Shown: positions 54,603 to 63,254 of the stretch, in pieces
How positions within the stretch are numbered: position 1 is the stretch's first letter
How the letters are laid out: every line of letters starts with the position of its first letter
DNA from: Luteimonas yindakuii
GTDB taxonomy: Bacteria > Pseudomonadota > Gammaproteobacteria > Xanthomonadales > Xanthomonadaceae
Assembly (NCBI RefSeq): GCF_004803715.2
Contig: NZ_CP039383.2
Span: 372,001-436,000 of the forward strand
Direction of reading: 5' to 3'
Length of the DNA: 64,000 nucleotides
Program-made: the position numbers and the translations under genes
Notes under the pieces: model-generated
Databases searched by the model: none
Told to the model about the DNA's origin: nothing
Seen by the model: only the letters and a program-made list of their open reading frames with translations

Positions 54603-55466
54603 ATGACCACGATCAACGACTGGGCCGATCGCGGCCGCATGCTGCAGATCGATCTTGATGATCCCGCCGCTCCCCGCCCGCATTGCGTGGGCCTGTCGCG
54701 CATGGGCGGCGCGCGCGTGACCGCTGCGGCCTGCTCTGCATGGGTGGTGCTGCGCGGGCATGCCTGGGTCGAGTGCAAGGAGGGCCGCTTCCGCCTGCGT
54801 CGGGGCGAATGGATGGTGTTCGAACGCGATTCGGTGCCGGTGCTGCATACCGACGAGACCGGGCTCGCCGTCGGCGTGCTGCTGCGCGCGCCGGACCTGA
54901 AGCTGCTGGAGCAGATCGCCGACAACGTGCTGTATCCCGGCCGTGGCCGCCTGCCCGCCGGCGAACTGCGCGTCGCGTTGCAGCTGTGGCGCGCCGCCCG
55001 TGCCGGCAGTGGTTCCGAGGCCCTGCGCCCGGTGCTGCTGCATATCGCGCGGGCCCAGCGCGAACTCGCCACCCGTGTGCAGCTGTGCCCCGGCCGTTCG
55101 CGCAGCCGCAAGCGGCAGGTGTTCGGCCGCATGCAGCGTGCGCGCCTGTATCTCGAGGGCCACAACGATCGCGTGGTGCGGATCGGCGAGCTGGCCGACC
55201 TGACCAACTTCTCGAGCTGGTACTTCTCCAAGGCGTTCCAGAGCCTGTACGAGGAAAGCCCCCAGGCGCTGTCGGCACGCCTGCGCCTCGAGCGCGCGGC
55301 GGAACTGTTGACCTCCACGTCGATGACGGTGGGTGAGGTCGCGGCATCCTGCGGCTTCGACAACTGCTGCAGCTTCGCGCGTGCGTTCCGGGCACGACAC
55401 GGCACCACCGCCACCGCGTATCGCGCACGCCACGAGCGGTATGCGTCGGAGCGGGCCGCGGCCTGA
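54603..55466 (+). CDS. AraC-family transcriptional regulator
   Basis: Regulator of 287 aa. The N-terminal part is cupin-like (AWVVLRGHAWVECKEGRFRLRRGEW), and the C-terminal part holds two helix-turn-helices (VRIGELADLTNFSSWYFSKAF and VGEVAASCGFDNCCSFARAFR). GGAAG 5 nt before ATG 54603 favours that start over ATG 54588. It stands 204 nt upstream of a TonB-dependent receptor on the same strand, so control of nutrient uptake is likely. No signal molecule can be deduced. Confidence 0.88.
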   Translation: MTTINDWADRGRMLQIDLDDPAAPRPHCVGLSRMGGARVTAAACSAWVVLRGHAWVECKEGRFRLRRGEWMVFERDSVPVLHTDETGLAVGVLLRAPDLKLLEQIADNVLYPGRGRLPAGELRVALQLWRAARAGSGSEALRPVLLHIARAQRELATRVQLCPGRSRSRKRQVFGRMQRARLYLEGHNDRVVRIGELADLTNFSSWYFSKAFQSLYEESPQALSARLRLERAAELLTSTSMTVGEVAASCGFDNCCSFARAFRARHGTTATAYRARHERYASERAAA

Positions 55467-55625
55467 GTCCATTGCCGACCGACGTAGCCGCGCGGGTGCG
55501 GGGCAGCCCGCATTTATGGCGCACGGCGGATGTCGGATGGGTGACAGAAGCCGGTTCGGACAGATTCCGCAAAGTCATACGGCCGCCGCCGCAAAGCAAG
55601 CCGGAACACGGCGCCGTAACGTTTG

Positions 55626-55643
55626 GATGCGTCTTAACGCATC
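55626..55643. promoter_or_regulatory. Palindrome in the TonB-receptor leader, candidate operator
   Basis: GATGCGT (55626-55632) and ACGCATC (55637-55643) form a perfect 7-bp palindrome around CTTA, 27 nt before the receptor start. Its position near the expected promoter or 5' leader suggests an operator. It is more symmetrical than typical AraC sites, so a LacI/TetR-like or nucleoid binder is equally possible. Confidence 0.5.
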
Positions 55644-55670
55644 ACTAATGCAATTCTGGAGAGAGAATTA

Positions 55671-58508
55671 ATGAAAGCTCGCATTCCAGCGATGCGGCCG
55701 GGCCTGTTGCCCGCTGCCATCCTGACGGCGCTGCTGCCGGTCGCCGCCTCCGCGCAAGCGCAGGATGCTGCCGACGGGGCGACCACCCTCGACCGCATCT
55801 CGGTGACGGGCTCGCGCATCCGTGGCGTGCAGATCGAGAACCAGCAGCCGATCCTGACGGTCAGCCGCCAGGACATCGAGCGCAGCGGCCACACCTCCGT
55901 TGCCGACCTGCTGCAGAACATCCCGTCGGCGGGTTCGCCGGCGATCTCGCGCGCTGACGCGCTCGCCTCGGGCGAGAACGTCGGTGGTTACTACATCGAC
56001 ATCCGCAACATGGGCGCCAACCGCACCCTGGTGCTGCTCAACGGCGTGCGCCTGGGCGCCACCACCGGCGGTTACCAGGACCTGAGCCAGATCCCGATGT
56101 CGGCGATCGAGCGCATCGACGTCCTCAAGGACGGCGCATCGTCGATCTACGGTTCCGACGCGATCGCGGCCGTGGTCAACGTGATCACCCGCAAGCGCTT
56201 CGAAGGTGCTGAAGCGTCCGTCCAGTACGGCCAGTTCGGCCAGGGTGACGGTGCCGAGACCACCTATTCGGGCACCGTTGGCGTTGCCAACGACCGCAGC
56301 GGCATCACCGTCAGCGCCGAAGTGATGGAAGCCGACCCGGTGTACGGCGGCGACCGCTTCTTCAGCCGTTACGGCAATGCCGGCCCGGATTACCCCGGTT
56401 CGGGCTGGAGCGCGGTGAGCCAGGCAGGTTCGTGGCAGAACGCCGCCGGTGAGTGGGTGACGCTGCGTGAAGGCGGCAATCCGACCAACGCGGCGGACTA
56501 CGTCGTGCTGACCCCGGCCGGCTACGCCAACTCGAACGAGCAGATGCTGGTGTCCACCGGCATGAAGCGTGAGTCGGTGTTCTCGAACATCAACTACGAC
56601 CTGACCGACCGCATCACGCTCAACGCGGACATCCTGTTCAACAAGCGCACCACCAACCAGCAGATCGCGGGCTACCCGTACCAGTCGCTGGCCTTCGACA
56701 CGCCCCTGTCCGGTGACAGCGCGTTCAACCCGGTGGGCGAGGACATTGAGTTCCGCCGCCGCCTGTGGGAAGTGCCGCGCACCACCCGCAGCGAGCTCAA
56801 GACCACCCGTTTCTCGGGTGGCGTCAGCGGTTTCTTCGACATCGCCGACAAACCGTGGGACTGGGACGTCAACTACGCCTACAACCGCAATGAAGTGACC
56901 AAGACCGGCCATGGCGATGCCAGCCTGCTGGCCACCGCGCAGGCGCTCGGCCCGTCGTACATCGACGCAGCCGGCATCGCGCAGTGCGGCGTGGCCGGCG
57001 TATCCGACCCCAGCCTGGCCGGATGCCGCCCGTGGAACCCGCTGCTGCCCTACGGCGTCGCAGGCCAGGGTTCGCTCGCCAACGCCGACGTGCAGGACTT
57101 CCTGTTCCCGTACTACACCGACACCGGCGAGACCAAGACCAAGATCCTGTCGGCCAACCTGAGCGGTTCGCTGTTCGAGCTTCCGGCGGGTGACCTGTCG
57201 ATGGCGGTCGGCATCGAACACCGCAAGGACGAAGGCCGTTTCGTGCCCGACGCGTTTGCGCAGAGCGGCAACTACACCGGCCTCGCCGCCAGCACCACGC
57301 TGGGCGAGTACGAAGTTGACGAGGCGTACATCGAGTTCAACGTGCCGATCCTGTCGGACATGGCGTTCGCCCGGGAACTGACTGTCAACGTGGCGTCGCG
57401 CTATTCCGACTACAGCAACTTCGGCGACACCATCAACAGCAAGTTCAGCGTGCTGTGGCGTCCGACCGACGCGATGGCGGTGCGTGGTACGTGGGCCGAA
57501 GGCTTCCGCGCACCGAGCATCGACAACCTGTACGGCGGCACCGGCGCCAGCTTCGAGCAGTACACCGACCCGTGCTCGGTCGGCGTGCCCGGCAGCGTCA
57601 ACGGCAATGCGGCCTGTAATGCGGCCGGCGTGCCGGTCGGTTACGTGCAGCTCGGCCAGGGCCTGGAGCCCTGCACCGCGTGGCCGTGCCAGACCCCGGA
57701 CCAGTTCATCTCGGGTTCCAACCCGAACCTCGGGCCGGAGACCTCGGAAAGCATCACCGCCGGTATCGTGTACAGCCCGGAGTTCGTGGACGGCCTCGAC
57801 GTCAGCGTCGACTGGTACCGCTACGAGATCGAGAACATGATCATCTCCGACAGCGTCAATCGCATCCTGCGCGATTGCTACGTCATCGGTGACTCGAGCC
57901 GCTGCGCGGGTGTCGTGCGTGCGGGCGACGGCCACATCAGCAACATGTTCTACGGCCTGACCAACCTCGGCAGCATGAAGACGGAAGGCTGGGACATCGG
58001 CCTCAAGTACCGCATGCTCGACACCGCGTTCGGTGGCTTCCAGTTCAACTGGCAGACCACCTACACCAGCAAGTATGAAACCGCCGCGCAGAACGCCGCC
58101 GGCGAGGACATCATGGTGGGCCAGGTCGGCGACCCGGGCATCTTCCGCGTGAAGTCGAACTTCAACGTCAACTGGTCGATCAACGACGACTGGAACGTGG
58201 GCTGGACCGCGCGTTACTACTCGGGCATCAACGACGGCTGCGTCGCCAACCGTCCGTGCTCGGACTCGGACCGTTACGCCTACGGCGAGACGGCACCGCG
58301 CAACCAGCTGGGTTCGAACACCTTCCACGACTTCCAGGTGGCCTACACCGCACCGTGGAATGCCACCATCTCGGTGGGCGTGGACAACGTGTTCGAGCGT
58401 GAGGCGCAGATCATGTACTCGGGCGGCAACGTGAGCACCGCGTTCCCGTACTACCCCGAGTTCGACATCGGTCGCTTCACCTACATGCGTTACGTGCAGC
58501 GCTTCTGA
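55671..58508 (+). CDS. TonB-dependent outer membrane receptor
   Basis: Ligand-gated transporter of 945 aa: signal peptide (about 1-30, ending ASAQAQD), TonB box region near LDRISVTGSRI, plug domain (about 55-165, with DLLQNIPSAG, RTLVLLNGVRL and SSIYGSDAIAAVVNVIT), then a 22-strand barrel ending in MRYVQRF with the C-terminal Phe. The plug style (SRI.GV.IENQQPI) is that of the oar-like/xanthomonad receptor group often used for plant or protein-derived nutrients. GGAGAG lies before ATG. The ligand is unknown. Confidence 0.94.
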   Translation: MKARIPAMRPGLLPAAILTALLPVAASAQAQDAADGATTLDRISVTGSRIRGVQIENQQPILTVSRQDIERSGHTSVADLLQNIPSAGSPAISRADALASGENVGGYYIDIRNMGANRTLVLLNGVRLGATTGGYQDLSQIPMSAIERIDVLKDGASSIYGSDAIAAVVNVITRKRFEGAEASVQYGQFGQGDGAETTYSGTVGVANDRSGITVSAEVMEADPVYGGDRFFSRYGNAGPDYPGSGWSAVSQAGSWQNAAGEWVTLREGGNPTNAADYVVLTPAGYANSNEQMLVSTGMKRESVFSNINYDLTDRITLNADILFNKRTTNQQIAGYPYQSLAFDTPLSGDSAFNPVGEDIEFRRRLWEVPRTTRSELKTTRFSGGVSGFFDIADKPWDWDVNYAYNRNEVTKTGHGDASLLATAQALGPSYIDAAGIAQCGVAGVSDPSLAGCRPWNPLLPYGVAGQGSLANADVQDFLFPYYTDTGETKTKILSANLSGSLFELPAGDLSMAVGIEHRKDEGRFVPDAFAQSGNYTGLAASTTLGEYEVDEAYIEFNVPILSDMAFARELTVNVASRYSDYSNFGDTINSKFSVLWRPTDAMAVRGTWAEGFRAPSIDNLYGGTGASFEQYTDPCSVGVPGSVNGNAACNAAGVPVGYVQLGQGLEPCTAWPCQTPDQFISGSNPNLGPETSESITAGIVYSPEFVDGLDVSVDWYRYEIENMIISDSVNRILRDCYVIGDSSRCAGVVRAGDGHISNMFYGLTNLGSMKTEGWDIGLKYRMLDTAFGGFQFNWQTTYTSKYETAAQNAAGEDIMVGQVGDPGIFRVKSNFNVNWSINDDWNVGWTARYYSGINDGCVANRPCSDSDRYAYGETAPRNQLGSNTFHDFQVAYTAPWNATISVGVDNVFEREAQIMYSGGNVSTAFPYYPEFDIGRFTYMRYVQRF

Positions 58509-58535
58509 TCCACGGATCGGAGACGTGCTGAAGGA

Positions 58536-58563
58536 GGGCGGGCCGCAAGGCCCGCCCTTTTTT
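58536..58563 (+). terminator. Rho-independent terminator after the TonB receptor
   Basis: A 9-bp perfect stem (GGGCGGGCC / GGCCCGCCC, extendable by one A-T pair) with GCAA loop is followed directly by six T. This is the clearest intrinsic terminator in the window, 27 nt after the receptor stop. Confidence 0.95.
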
Positions 58564-58757
58564 GTGCCGCCAGTCGTGGAGTCGGTGGTTTTCTTCTGGC
58601 CCGATGCAGGCCCGCCCGTCGATGAAACAGCGCGTCCGCGAACGGTGTGCCCGGGCCTGCGCAATGCGCACGCGGCGGCGACGCGCGTCGCGGACGCGAC
58701 GCGCGTGATGTCAGATGTGAGATGCGCCGCGGCGGGTTCCGCTGCGGCGGATGCCCG

Positions 58758-59879
58758 CTAGGCCGGCTGGGCCGCGATGCCCATCAGCCGATCGGCCTGC
58801 GTCCGCCAGTCGTCGAGACGGTCGAGCACGCCGGTGCGGCGCAGGTAGTCCTCGTTGACGCCGACGCGCGCCACCAGCGAGGTGGCCACATGCACTGCCC
58901 CGGCCACCCAGAAGCTGCGCGTGCCGGCGCGGGCCGGATTGCGCTGGAAGGCGACCGCTTCGATGATCGGCATGGGCAGGCCCCACAGCCCCAGCAGGTA
59001 CGCGCCCGCCTCGGCGTAGCCCAGTGCGTCGCTGCCCGCGCCATCACCGGCGGGTGCGTCCGCGCGGTCGTCGTGGACGCCCGGCAGCAGCAGGCCGATG
59101 TCGGCGAGCAGGGCGGCGGTGGCGCCGAGTTCCGCGCTGGATTCCGGCAGCAGCCGGCGCGCCAGGTGCGACGCGAGCAGGGCGCGCTGCTGCAGCGCGT
59201 GGCGGTCGACACCGGGCTGCGCGGTCTGTGCGAACACTTCGCTGGCCAGTACCAGGTCGCGCAGGGTGGCGACGCCGAGCCGGGTCACCGCCATGCGCAG
59301 GTCGGTGATGCTGCGGCCCGCGGAGAAGTACGCCGAGTTGCACAGCTGCAGCACCTTGGCGGCGATCGCCGGGTCGCCGGAAATCAGCCGGGCGATCTCG
59401 GCAGCGCTGGTCTCGTCGTCCGCCTCCAGCGCATGCATCAGCGCCAGGTAGGTATGCGGCGGCGAGGGCAGCTGGTCGATGCGGCCGATGTGCTCGCGCA
59501 GGCGCGGGTCGCCGAGCAGTTCGCGCAACTCCTCGAGGCTGCCGATGGCCTCCAGCAGCATTTCCTCGCCCAGGGGCAGCGGCAGGAAGCGGTGGGCCAG
59601 CGACAGCACGCGCACCGGCGGCGGCTGACCGGGACCGACCAGGGCGATGCGCGAGGTTTCCGGGCGCAGGGTGCGGATCTGCCCGAGCAGGGTCGCGGCC
59701 GGCATGTCGGGAAGTTCCGGCGCAACCACCACGATGTCCTGCGGCACGTCGGCGGCCAGCGCGGTGGCGGTGCCGCCGTCACCGACGCACTGCACGTCCC
59801 AGCCATCGTCCATCCCGCCGACGAGGTCGATCAGATCAGGCGGCAGGCTGTCTTCGCCGCCCACAAACAGGATGCGCAA
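58758..59879 (-). CDS. HDOD-domain protein with degenerate receiver domain
   Basis: A 373-aa protein. Residues about 1-115 look like a response-regulator receiver (LRILFVGGEDS ... DIVVVAPELPDMPAATLLGQIR), but the position of the phospho-Asp is Ala (VVAPELP). Residues about 125-335 are an HDOD domain (LPSPPHTYLALMHALE, ISGDPAIAAKVLQLCNSAYFS, AVTRLGVATLRDLVL). HDOD proteins are regulatory, related to HD phosphohydrolases but lacking metal ligands. The TTG at 59879 is chosen for the GGGGGAG site 8 nt upstream; TTG 59900 is an alternative. Confidence 0.85.
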   Translation of the reverse strand: MRILFVGGEDSLPPDLIDLVGGMDDGWDVQCVGDGGTATALAADVPQDIVVVAPELPDMPAATLLGQIRTLRPETSRIALVGPGQPPPVRVLSLAHRFLPLPLGEEMLLEAIGSLEELRELLGDPRLREHIGRIDQLPSPPHTYLALMHALEADDETSAAEIARLISGDPAIAAKVLQLCNSAYFSAGRSITDLRMAVTRLGVATLRDLVLASEVFAQTAQPGVDRHALQQRALLASHLARRLLPESSAELGATAALLADIGLLLPGVHDDRADAPAGDGAGSDALGYAEAGAYLLGLWGLPMPIIEAVAFQRNPARAGTRSFWVAGAVHVATSLVARVGVNEDYLRRTGVLDRLDDWRTQADRLMGIAAQPA

Positions 59880-60006
59880 CTTCGGAACTCCCCCTGGCAA
59901 CTACGCGGATCCCACGGAACCGCGCGTGCGAAGGATGTTAACAACCACTCCCCGGGGCGACCCGTGCCACAAGTCAAACTGTGACGCAGGCCGCGCGGGG
60001 AGGCGC

Positions 60007-60543
60007 TCAGGCCTGCTCGTTGGCGCAGGCACTGATGGCATCGTCGAGGATCTTCCGCGCTTCGGCGGCATTACCCCACCCGTCGATCTTCACCCACTTG
60101 CCCTTCTCCAGGTCCTTGTAGTGCTCGAAGAAGTGGCCGATGCGCTCGAGCCAGTGCGCCGACACCTTGTCGAGGTCGTCGACGTGGGCATAGCCGGCGA
60201 ACACCTTCTCCACCGGCACGGCGAGGATCTTCTCGTCGTTGCCGGCCTCGTCCGACATCTTCAGCACGCCGACCGGGCGGCAGCGGATCACCGAGCCCGG
60301 CACCAGTGGCAGCGGCAGGATCACCAGCACGTCGGCCGGGTCGCCATCACCGCAGATGGTGTTGGGCACGTAGCCGTAGTTGCAGGGATAGCGCATCGGC
60401 GTGGACAGCACGCGGTCGACGAAGATCGCGCCGCTGGCCTTGTCCACCTCGTACTTCACCGGCTCCGCATCCTTGGGAATCTCGATGATGACGTTGATCT
60501 CGTGCGGCGGATTCTTGCCGGTGCTGACGCGGTCCAGGCCCAT
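60007..60543 (-). CDS. ppa: Inorganic pyrophosphatase (soluble, family I)
   Basis: Cytosolic hexameric-type pyrophosphatase of 178 aa. It carries the signature GDGDPADVLV with the metal-binding aspartates (about 65-74), the substrate region KYEVDKASGAIFVDR, and YPCNYGYVP. GGAG lies 8 nt before ATG 60543. The length is standard for bacteria. A membrane-bound pyrophosphatase gene lies 2.7 kb away (63255-64000). Confidence 0.96.
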   Translation of the reverse strand: MGLDRVSTGKNPPHEINVIIEIPKDAEPVKYEVDKASGAIFVDRVLSTPMRYPCNYGYVPNTICGDGDPADVLVILPLPLVPGSVIRCRPVGVLKMSDEAGNDEKILAVPVEKVFAGYAHVDDLDKVSAHWLERIGHFFEHYKDLEKGKWVKIDGWGNAAEARKILDDAISACANEQA

Positions 60544-60657
60544 GTATCGACTCCGATGGCGGACGTGGCGCAGGCCACGTCGGGTAGGGGAAACCGCGCA
60601 TTCTACGCGCCCGGCTGTTGCGTCGCAGCAGAGCCTCGGGTCGACCCCAGCTTGGGG

Positions 60658-60693
60658 TACGCCCCAGCTTGGCCGGTCCCGTACTGGGGCGTA
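60658..60693. repeat. 10-bp inverted repeat upstream of the RTX-M91 gene
   Basis: TACGCCCCAG (60658-60667) and CTGGGGCGTA (60684-60693) are exact complements around 16 bases. A third partial copy, CACGCCCCAG, lies at 60704-60713, and an overlapping CCCCAGCTTGGGG palindrome starts at 60645. The cluster of CCCCAG units sits 37 nt before the start codon and could be a regulatory site. Confidence 0.6.
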
Positions 60694-60730
60694 TCCATAT
60701 GCCCACGCCCCAGACGCACGGATTTTCGAC

Positions 60731-62260
60731 ATGACCCACCTCGACGCCGCCAGCCCTTCCACGGTCCAGCCACAGGGCTACTGGGATGGACAGCAGGCCC
60801 GGAATGCCAGCCAGGAACGTTTCGCTGACGCGCCGCTGCGTTCCACCGACATGCCCGCGCCCGTCACCGACCGCGCGGCCAACGTCGCCGACAACGCGAT
60901 CCCGATCCAGGGCAACGATCGCGGCACCAGCCTGCCCAACCTGCAGACCCCGGACGGCAAGCGCATCACCAACAGCGAGCTGCACGTCGGCGAACAGGCC
61001 ACCGTCACCCGTGAGCAGACGATCGCCGATTACGGCATCACCAGCGACCAGGTGGTGTTCACCACCGGCGCCGGCGACGACAACGTGCAGATCAGCCAGC
61101 GCGACGACGGCACCCTGGATGTCGAGGTCAACGGCGAGAGCTACGCGGTGCGCCTGACCGAGCGCCAGGAGCTGACCCTGCGCACCGGCGGCGGCAACGA
61201 CACGATCACCGCCGCGCCCAATGTCACCGTGAATCTGGTGATCGACGCCGGTGCCGGCGACGACGCGATCCGCACCGGCATGGGCGACGACCGCATCTTC
61301 GGCGGCGACGGCAACGACACCATCGAGACCATCGGCGGCCGCAACGACATCGACGGCGGCAACGGCGACGACACCATAACCGCGGGCGACGGCGACAACA
61401 TCATCTTCGGCGGCGCCGGCAACGACGTCATCCGCGCCGGCAACGGCTTCAACTTCATCGAAGGCGGCCTCGGCAACGACGAGATCTTCGGCGGCACCGG
61501 CCAGAACATCCTGTCGGGTGGCCGCGGTGACGACGTCATCCATGTCGACCCCGCCGGCCGCAGCTCCGCCTATGCCGGCCTTGGCAACGACACCATCAAC
61601 GGCGCCGGCGCCAACGACCTCGTCTACACCGAGGTGGGCGACCTGGTGAATGCCGCCACCAATGCGCGGCCCACCGTGGTCAACGTCGAGATCGATACCA
61701 GCGCCGGGCAGACCATCGCGGTGACGGGCTCCGAGCAGTTCCGCCAGCGCGTCGAATCCGAGCTGGACTTCCTGCGCAGTTCCGCTGCGGGCACGCAGAT
61801 GCTCTCCGAGCTTGATGCCGCGGTCGAGAACAAGGGCAACCGGGTGACGATCCAGGAGCTGGGCAACGAGCAGAACGGCTACGCCCAGACCTTTGGTCGT
61901 GGTGGCGCCGAGATCGTCAACGGCCGTGCCGGCGTGGGTGGCGACGTGACCATCGGCTACAACCCGTCGTTCCACATGGATGCCTTCCCGGCACCCACCG
62001 TGGTCCTCTACCACGAGATGTCGCACGCCTATAACGGCGTCAACGGCACCTTCCAGCCGGGCACCTACAGCGGCTCCGGCCCGGATCGCGGCATCCGCAA
62101 TGCCGAGCGACAGGCTGTGGGCCTCGAGACCTCCGCACCGGCCTTCGATTTCGATGGCGATCCGAGCACCCCGCCCACCACCCACAATCCGATCCACCTG
62201 ACCGAGAACGGCCTGCGGCGCGAACTCGGCATGCCGGATCGCCCGACCTACCGTCTGTAA
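60731..62260 (+). CDS. RTX-repeat protein with M91-type (NleD/XopG-like) zinc peptidase domain
   Basis: A 509-aa protein. Residues about 110-300 contain RTX-like nonapeptides (GAGDD, GGGNDTIT, GGDGNDTIE, GGNGDDTIT, GGAGNDVIR, GGRGDDVIH), expected to bind Ca2+ in a beta-roll. Residues about 330-509 resemble M91 peptidases, with the zinc motif HEMSH (428-432) in VVLYHEMSHAYNGVNGT and a downstream NAERQAVGLE. M91 includes type III effectors such as NleD that cut host kinases. There is no Sec signal; secretion could be type I through an uncleaved C-terminal signal or another route. No T1SS gene is adjacent. ATG 60731 has only a weak ribosome site. Confidence 0.82.
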   Translation: MTHLDAASPSTVQPQGYWDGQQARNASQERFADAPLRSTDMPAPVTDRAANVADNAIPIQGNDRGTSLPNLQTPDGKRITNSELHVGEQATVTREQTIADYGITSDQVVFTTGAGDDNVQISQRDDGTLDVEVNGESYAVRLTERQELTLRTGGGNDTITAAPNVTVNLVIDAGAGDDAIRTGMGDDRIFGGDGNDTIETIGGRNDIDGGNGDDTITAGDGDNIIFGGAGNDVIRAGNGFNFIEGGLGNDEIFGGTGQNILSGGRGDDVIHVDPAGRSSAYAGLGNDTINGAGANDLVYTEVGDLVNAATNARPTVVNVEIDTSAGQTIAVTGSEQFRQRVESELDFLRSSAAGTQMLSELDAAVENKGNRVTIQELGNEQNGYAQTFGRGGAEIVNGRAGVGGDVTIGYNPSFHMDAFPAPTVVLYHEMSHAYNGVNGTFQPGTYSGSGPDRGIRNAERQAVGLETSAPAFDFDGDPSTPPTTHNPIHLTENGLRRELGMPDRPTYRL

Positions 62261-62290
62261 GCGCGGCGTCGCTGGCGACACCACCGACCT

Positions 62291-62324
62291 GGCGGGCGGG
62301 CCGCGTTGACGCGACCCGCCCGTC
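62291..62324 (+). terminator. GC-rich hairpin after the RTX-M91 gene
   Basis: A stem of about 14 pairs with one mismatch (GGCGGGCGGG-c-CGCG / CGCG-a-CCCGCCCGTC) around a TTGA loop, 30 nt after the stop. No U-run follows. Confidence 0.55.
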
Positions 62325-62342
62325 GTCCATTAGGCTGGGCCC

Positions 62343-62990
62343 ATGATCCGAATGTCCTGTATCCCACTGTTCGCTGTCCTTGCCGCCCTGCCGCTGGCGG
62401 CCTGCGCGCAGCCCACCCCTCCTGCCGCTTCCGGAGCATCCATGCCCGCATCCATCGCCCTCACTCCCGTTGCCGACGGCCCGGTGAGCCTCGCCGCCGC
62501 TTTCGACTACGAGCCACGCAGCGGCACCGTGGCCGTGCGCTACCGCGTCGACAACACCAGTGACGTGGCAGTGGCGGTGTTCGACCGCGGCAACCGGCAT
62601 GCCGTGCTGACCGGCCGCCAGCGCAGTGGCGCCGTCGGTGAGCCGACGTTCGTCGAGGACGCGCCCGGTGACGTGACCCTGCGCCATATCGCGCTGCCGC
62701 TTCCGGATCCGGCACCGACCCTGCCGCCGACGCCGCTGGCCGTGCAGTTGCAGCCCGGCGCCAGCCTCGAGGGCGAGTTCGCCTATGCGCCGCCCACCCA
62801 GGACGCGCCGCGACGGGTGCGCTGGTGCCTCGGCGTGATGCCGTTCGATGCCACGCTGTTCGACAGCCCGGAAGAGGGTGAGGGTGTCACCGTCTGGCAG
62901 GCGAGTTTCGACGCGGCGTCGCAGCAGCAGCAACTGTGCACGGCATGGTTCGACGTGAGCACGCGGCGTTTCGAGGCGGGCGACGGTTGA
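62343..62990 (+). CDS. Lipoprotein of unknown function
   Basis: A 215-aa protein with lipobox L-A-A-C (residues 18-21), a Pro/Ala-rich segment, then a beta-rich body (SLAAAFDYEPRSGTVAVRYRVDN, LAVQLQPGASLEGEFAY). Two Cys (WCLGVMPFD and QLCTAWFD) could form a disulfide. I do not recognise a family. It follows the RTX-M91 gene by 82 nt but is separated from it by a hairpin, so a functional link is unproven. ATG 62352 is an alternative start. Confidence 0.8.
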   Translation: MIRMSCIPLFAVLAALPLAACAQPTPPAASGASMPASIALTPVADGPVSLAAAFDYEPRSGTVAVRYRVDNTSDVAVAVFDRGNRHAVLTGRQRSGAVGEPTFVEDAPGDVTLRHIALPLPDPAPTLPPTPLAVQLQPGASLEGEFAYAPPTQDAPRRVRWCLGVMPFDATLFDSPEEGEGVTVWQASFDAASQQQQLCTAWFDVSTRRFEAGDG

Positions 62991-63077
62991 GTACCTCGCG
63001 GCGCGCATGCGTGCGCACGTCGACGGCTGCAAAAGGAAACGCCCTGGCATCGATGCGAGGGCGTTCCTATTTTCAAC

Positions 63078-63180
63078 CCTTCTCCCACGCGTGGGGAGAA
63101 GGTGTCCCGCAGGGGCGGATGAGGGGGCTTTCGTGCTTTTCCCCCCCACCCCAACCCCGCTCCCGCAAGCGGGAGAGGGG
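63078..63180. repeat. Pair of REP-like repeats downstream of the lipoprotein gene
   Basis: The first element, CCTTCTCCCACG / CGTGGGGAGAAGG (63078-63102), is nearly a perfect hairpin. It is followed by GGGGCGGATGAGGGGG and a second element with CTCCCGC-AA-GCGGGAG (to 63180). The same sequence types occur at 26276-26313 and 44630-44668. They fill most of the 264-bp gap before hppA. Confidence 0.75.
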
Positions 63181-63254
63181 TGTTGGTGCCGAACGGGAGA
63201 TGCTTCACCGGGCGGCGTCGTGGCGGTTCGACGCCGGGGTGTTCGGCTTCGGTC

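Noticed and set aside
55668..58664. Very long minus-strand open frame (998 codons) opposite the TonB receptor
   Set aside because: His/Arg/Val/Gly-rich composition without any domain, exactly antisense to a well-supported receptor; a common artefact of high-GC third positions.
58525..58761. Small frame starting MLKEGGPQGPPFF after the TonB receptor
   Set aside because: It is simply the translation of the terminator hairpin and T-run.
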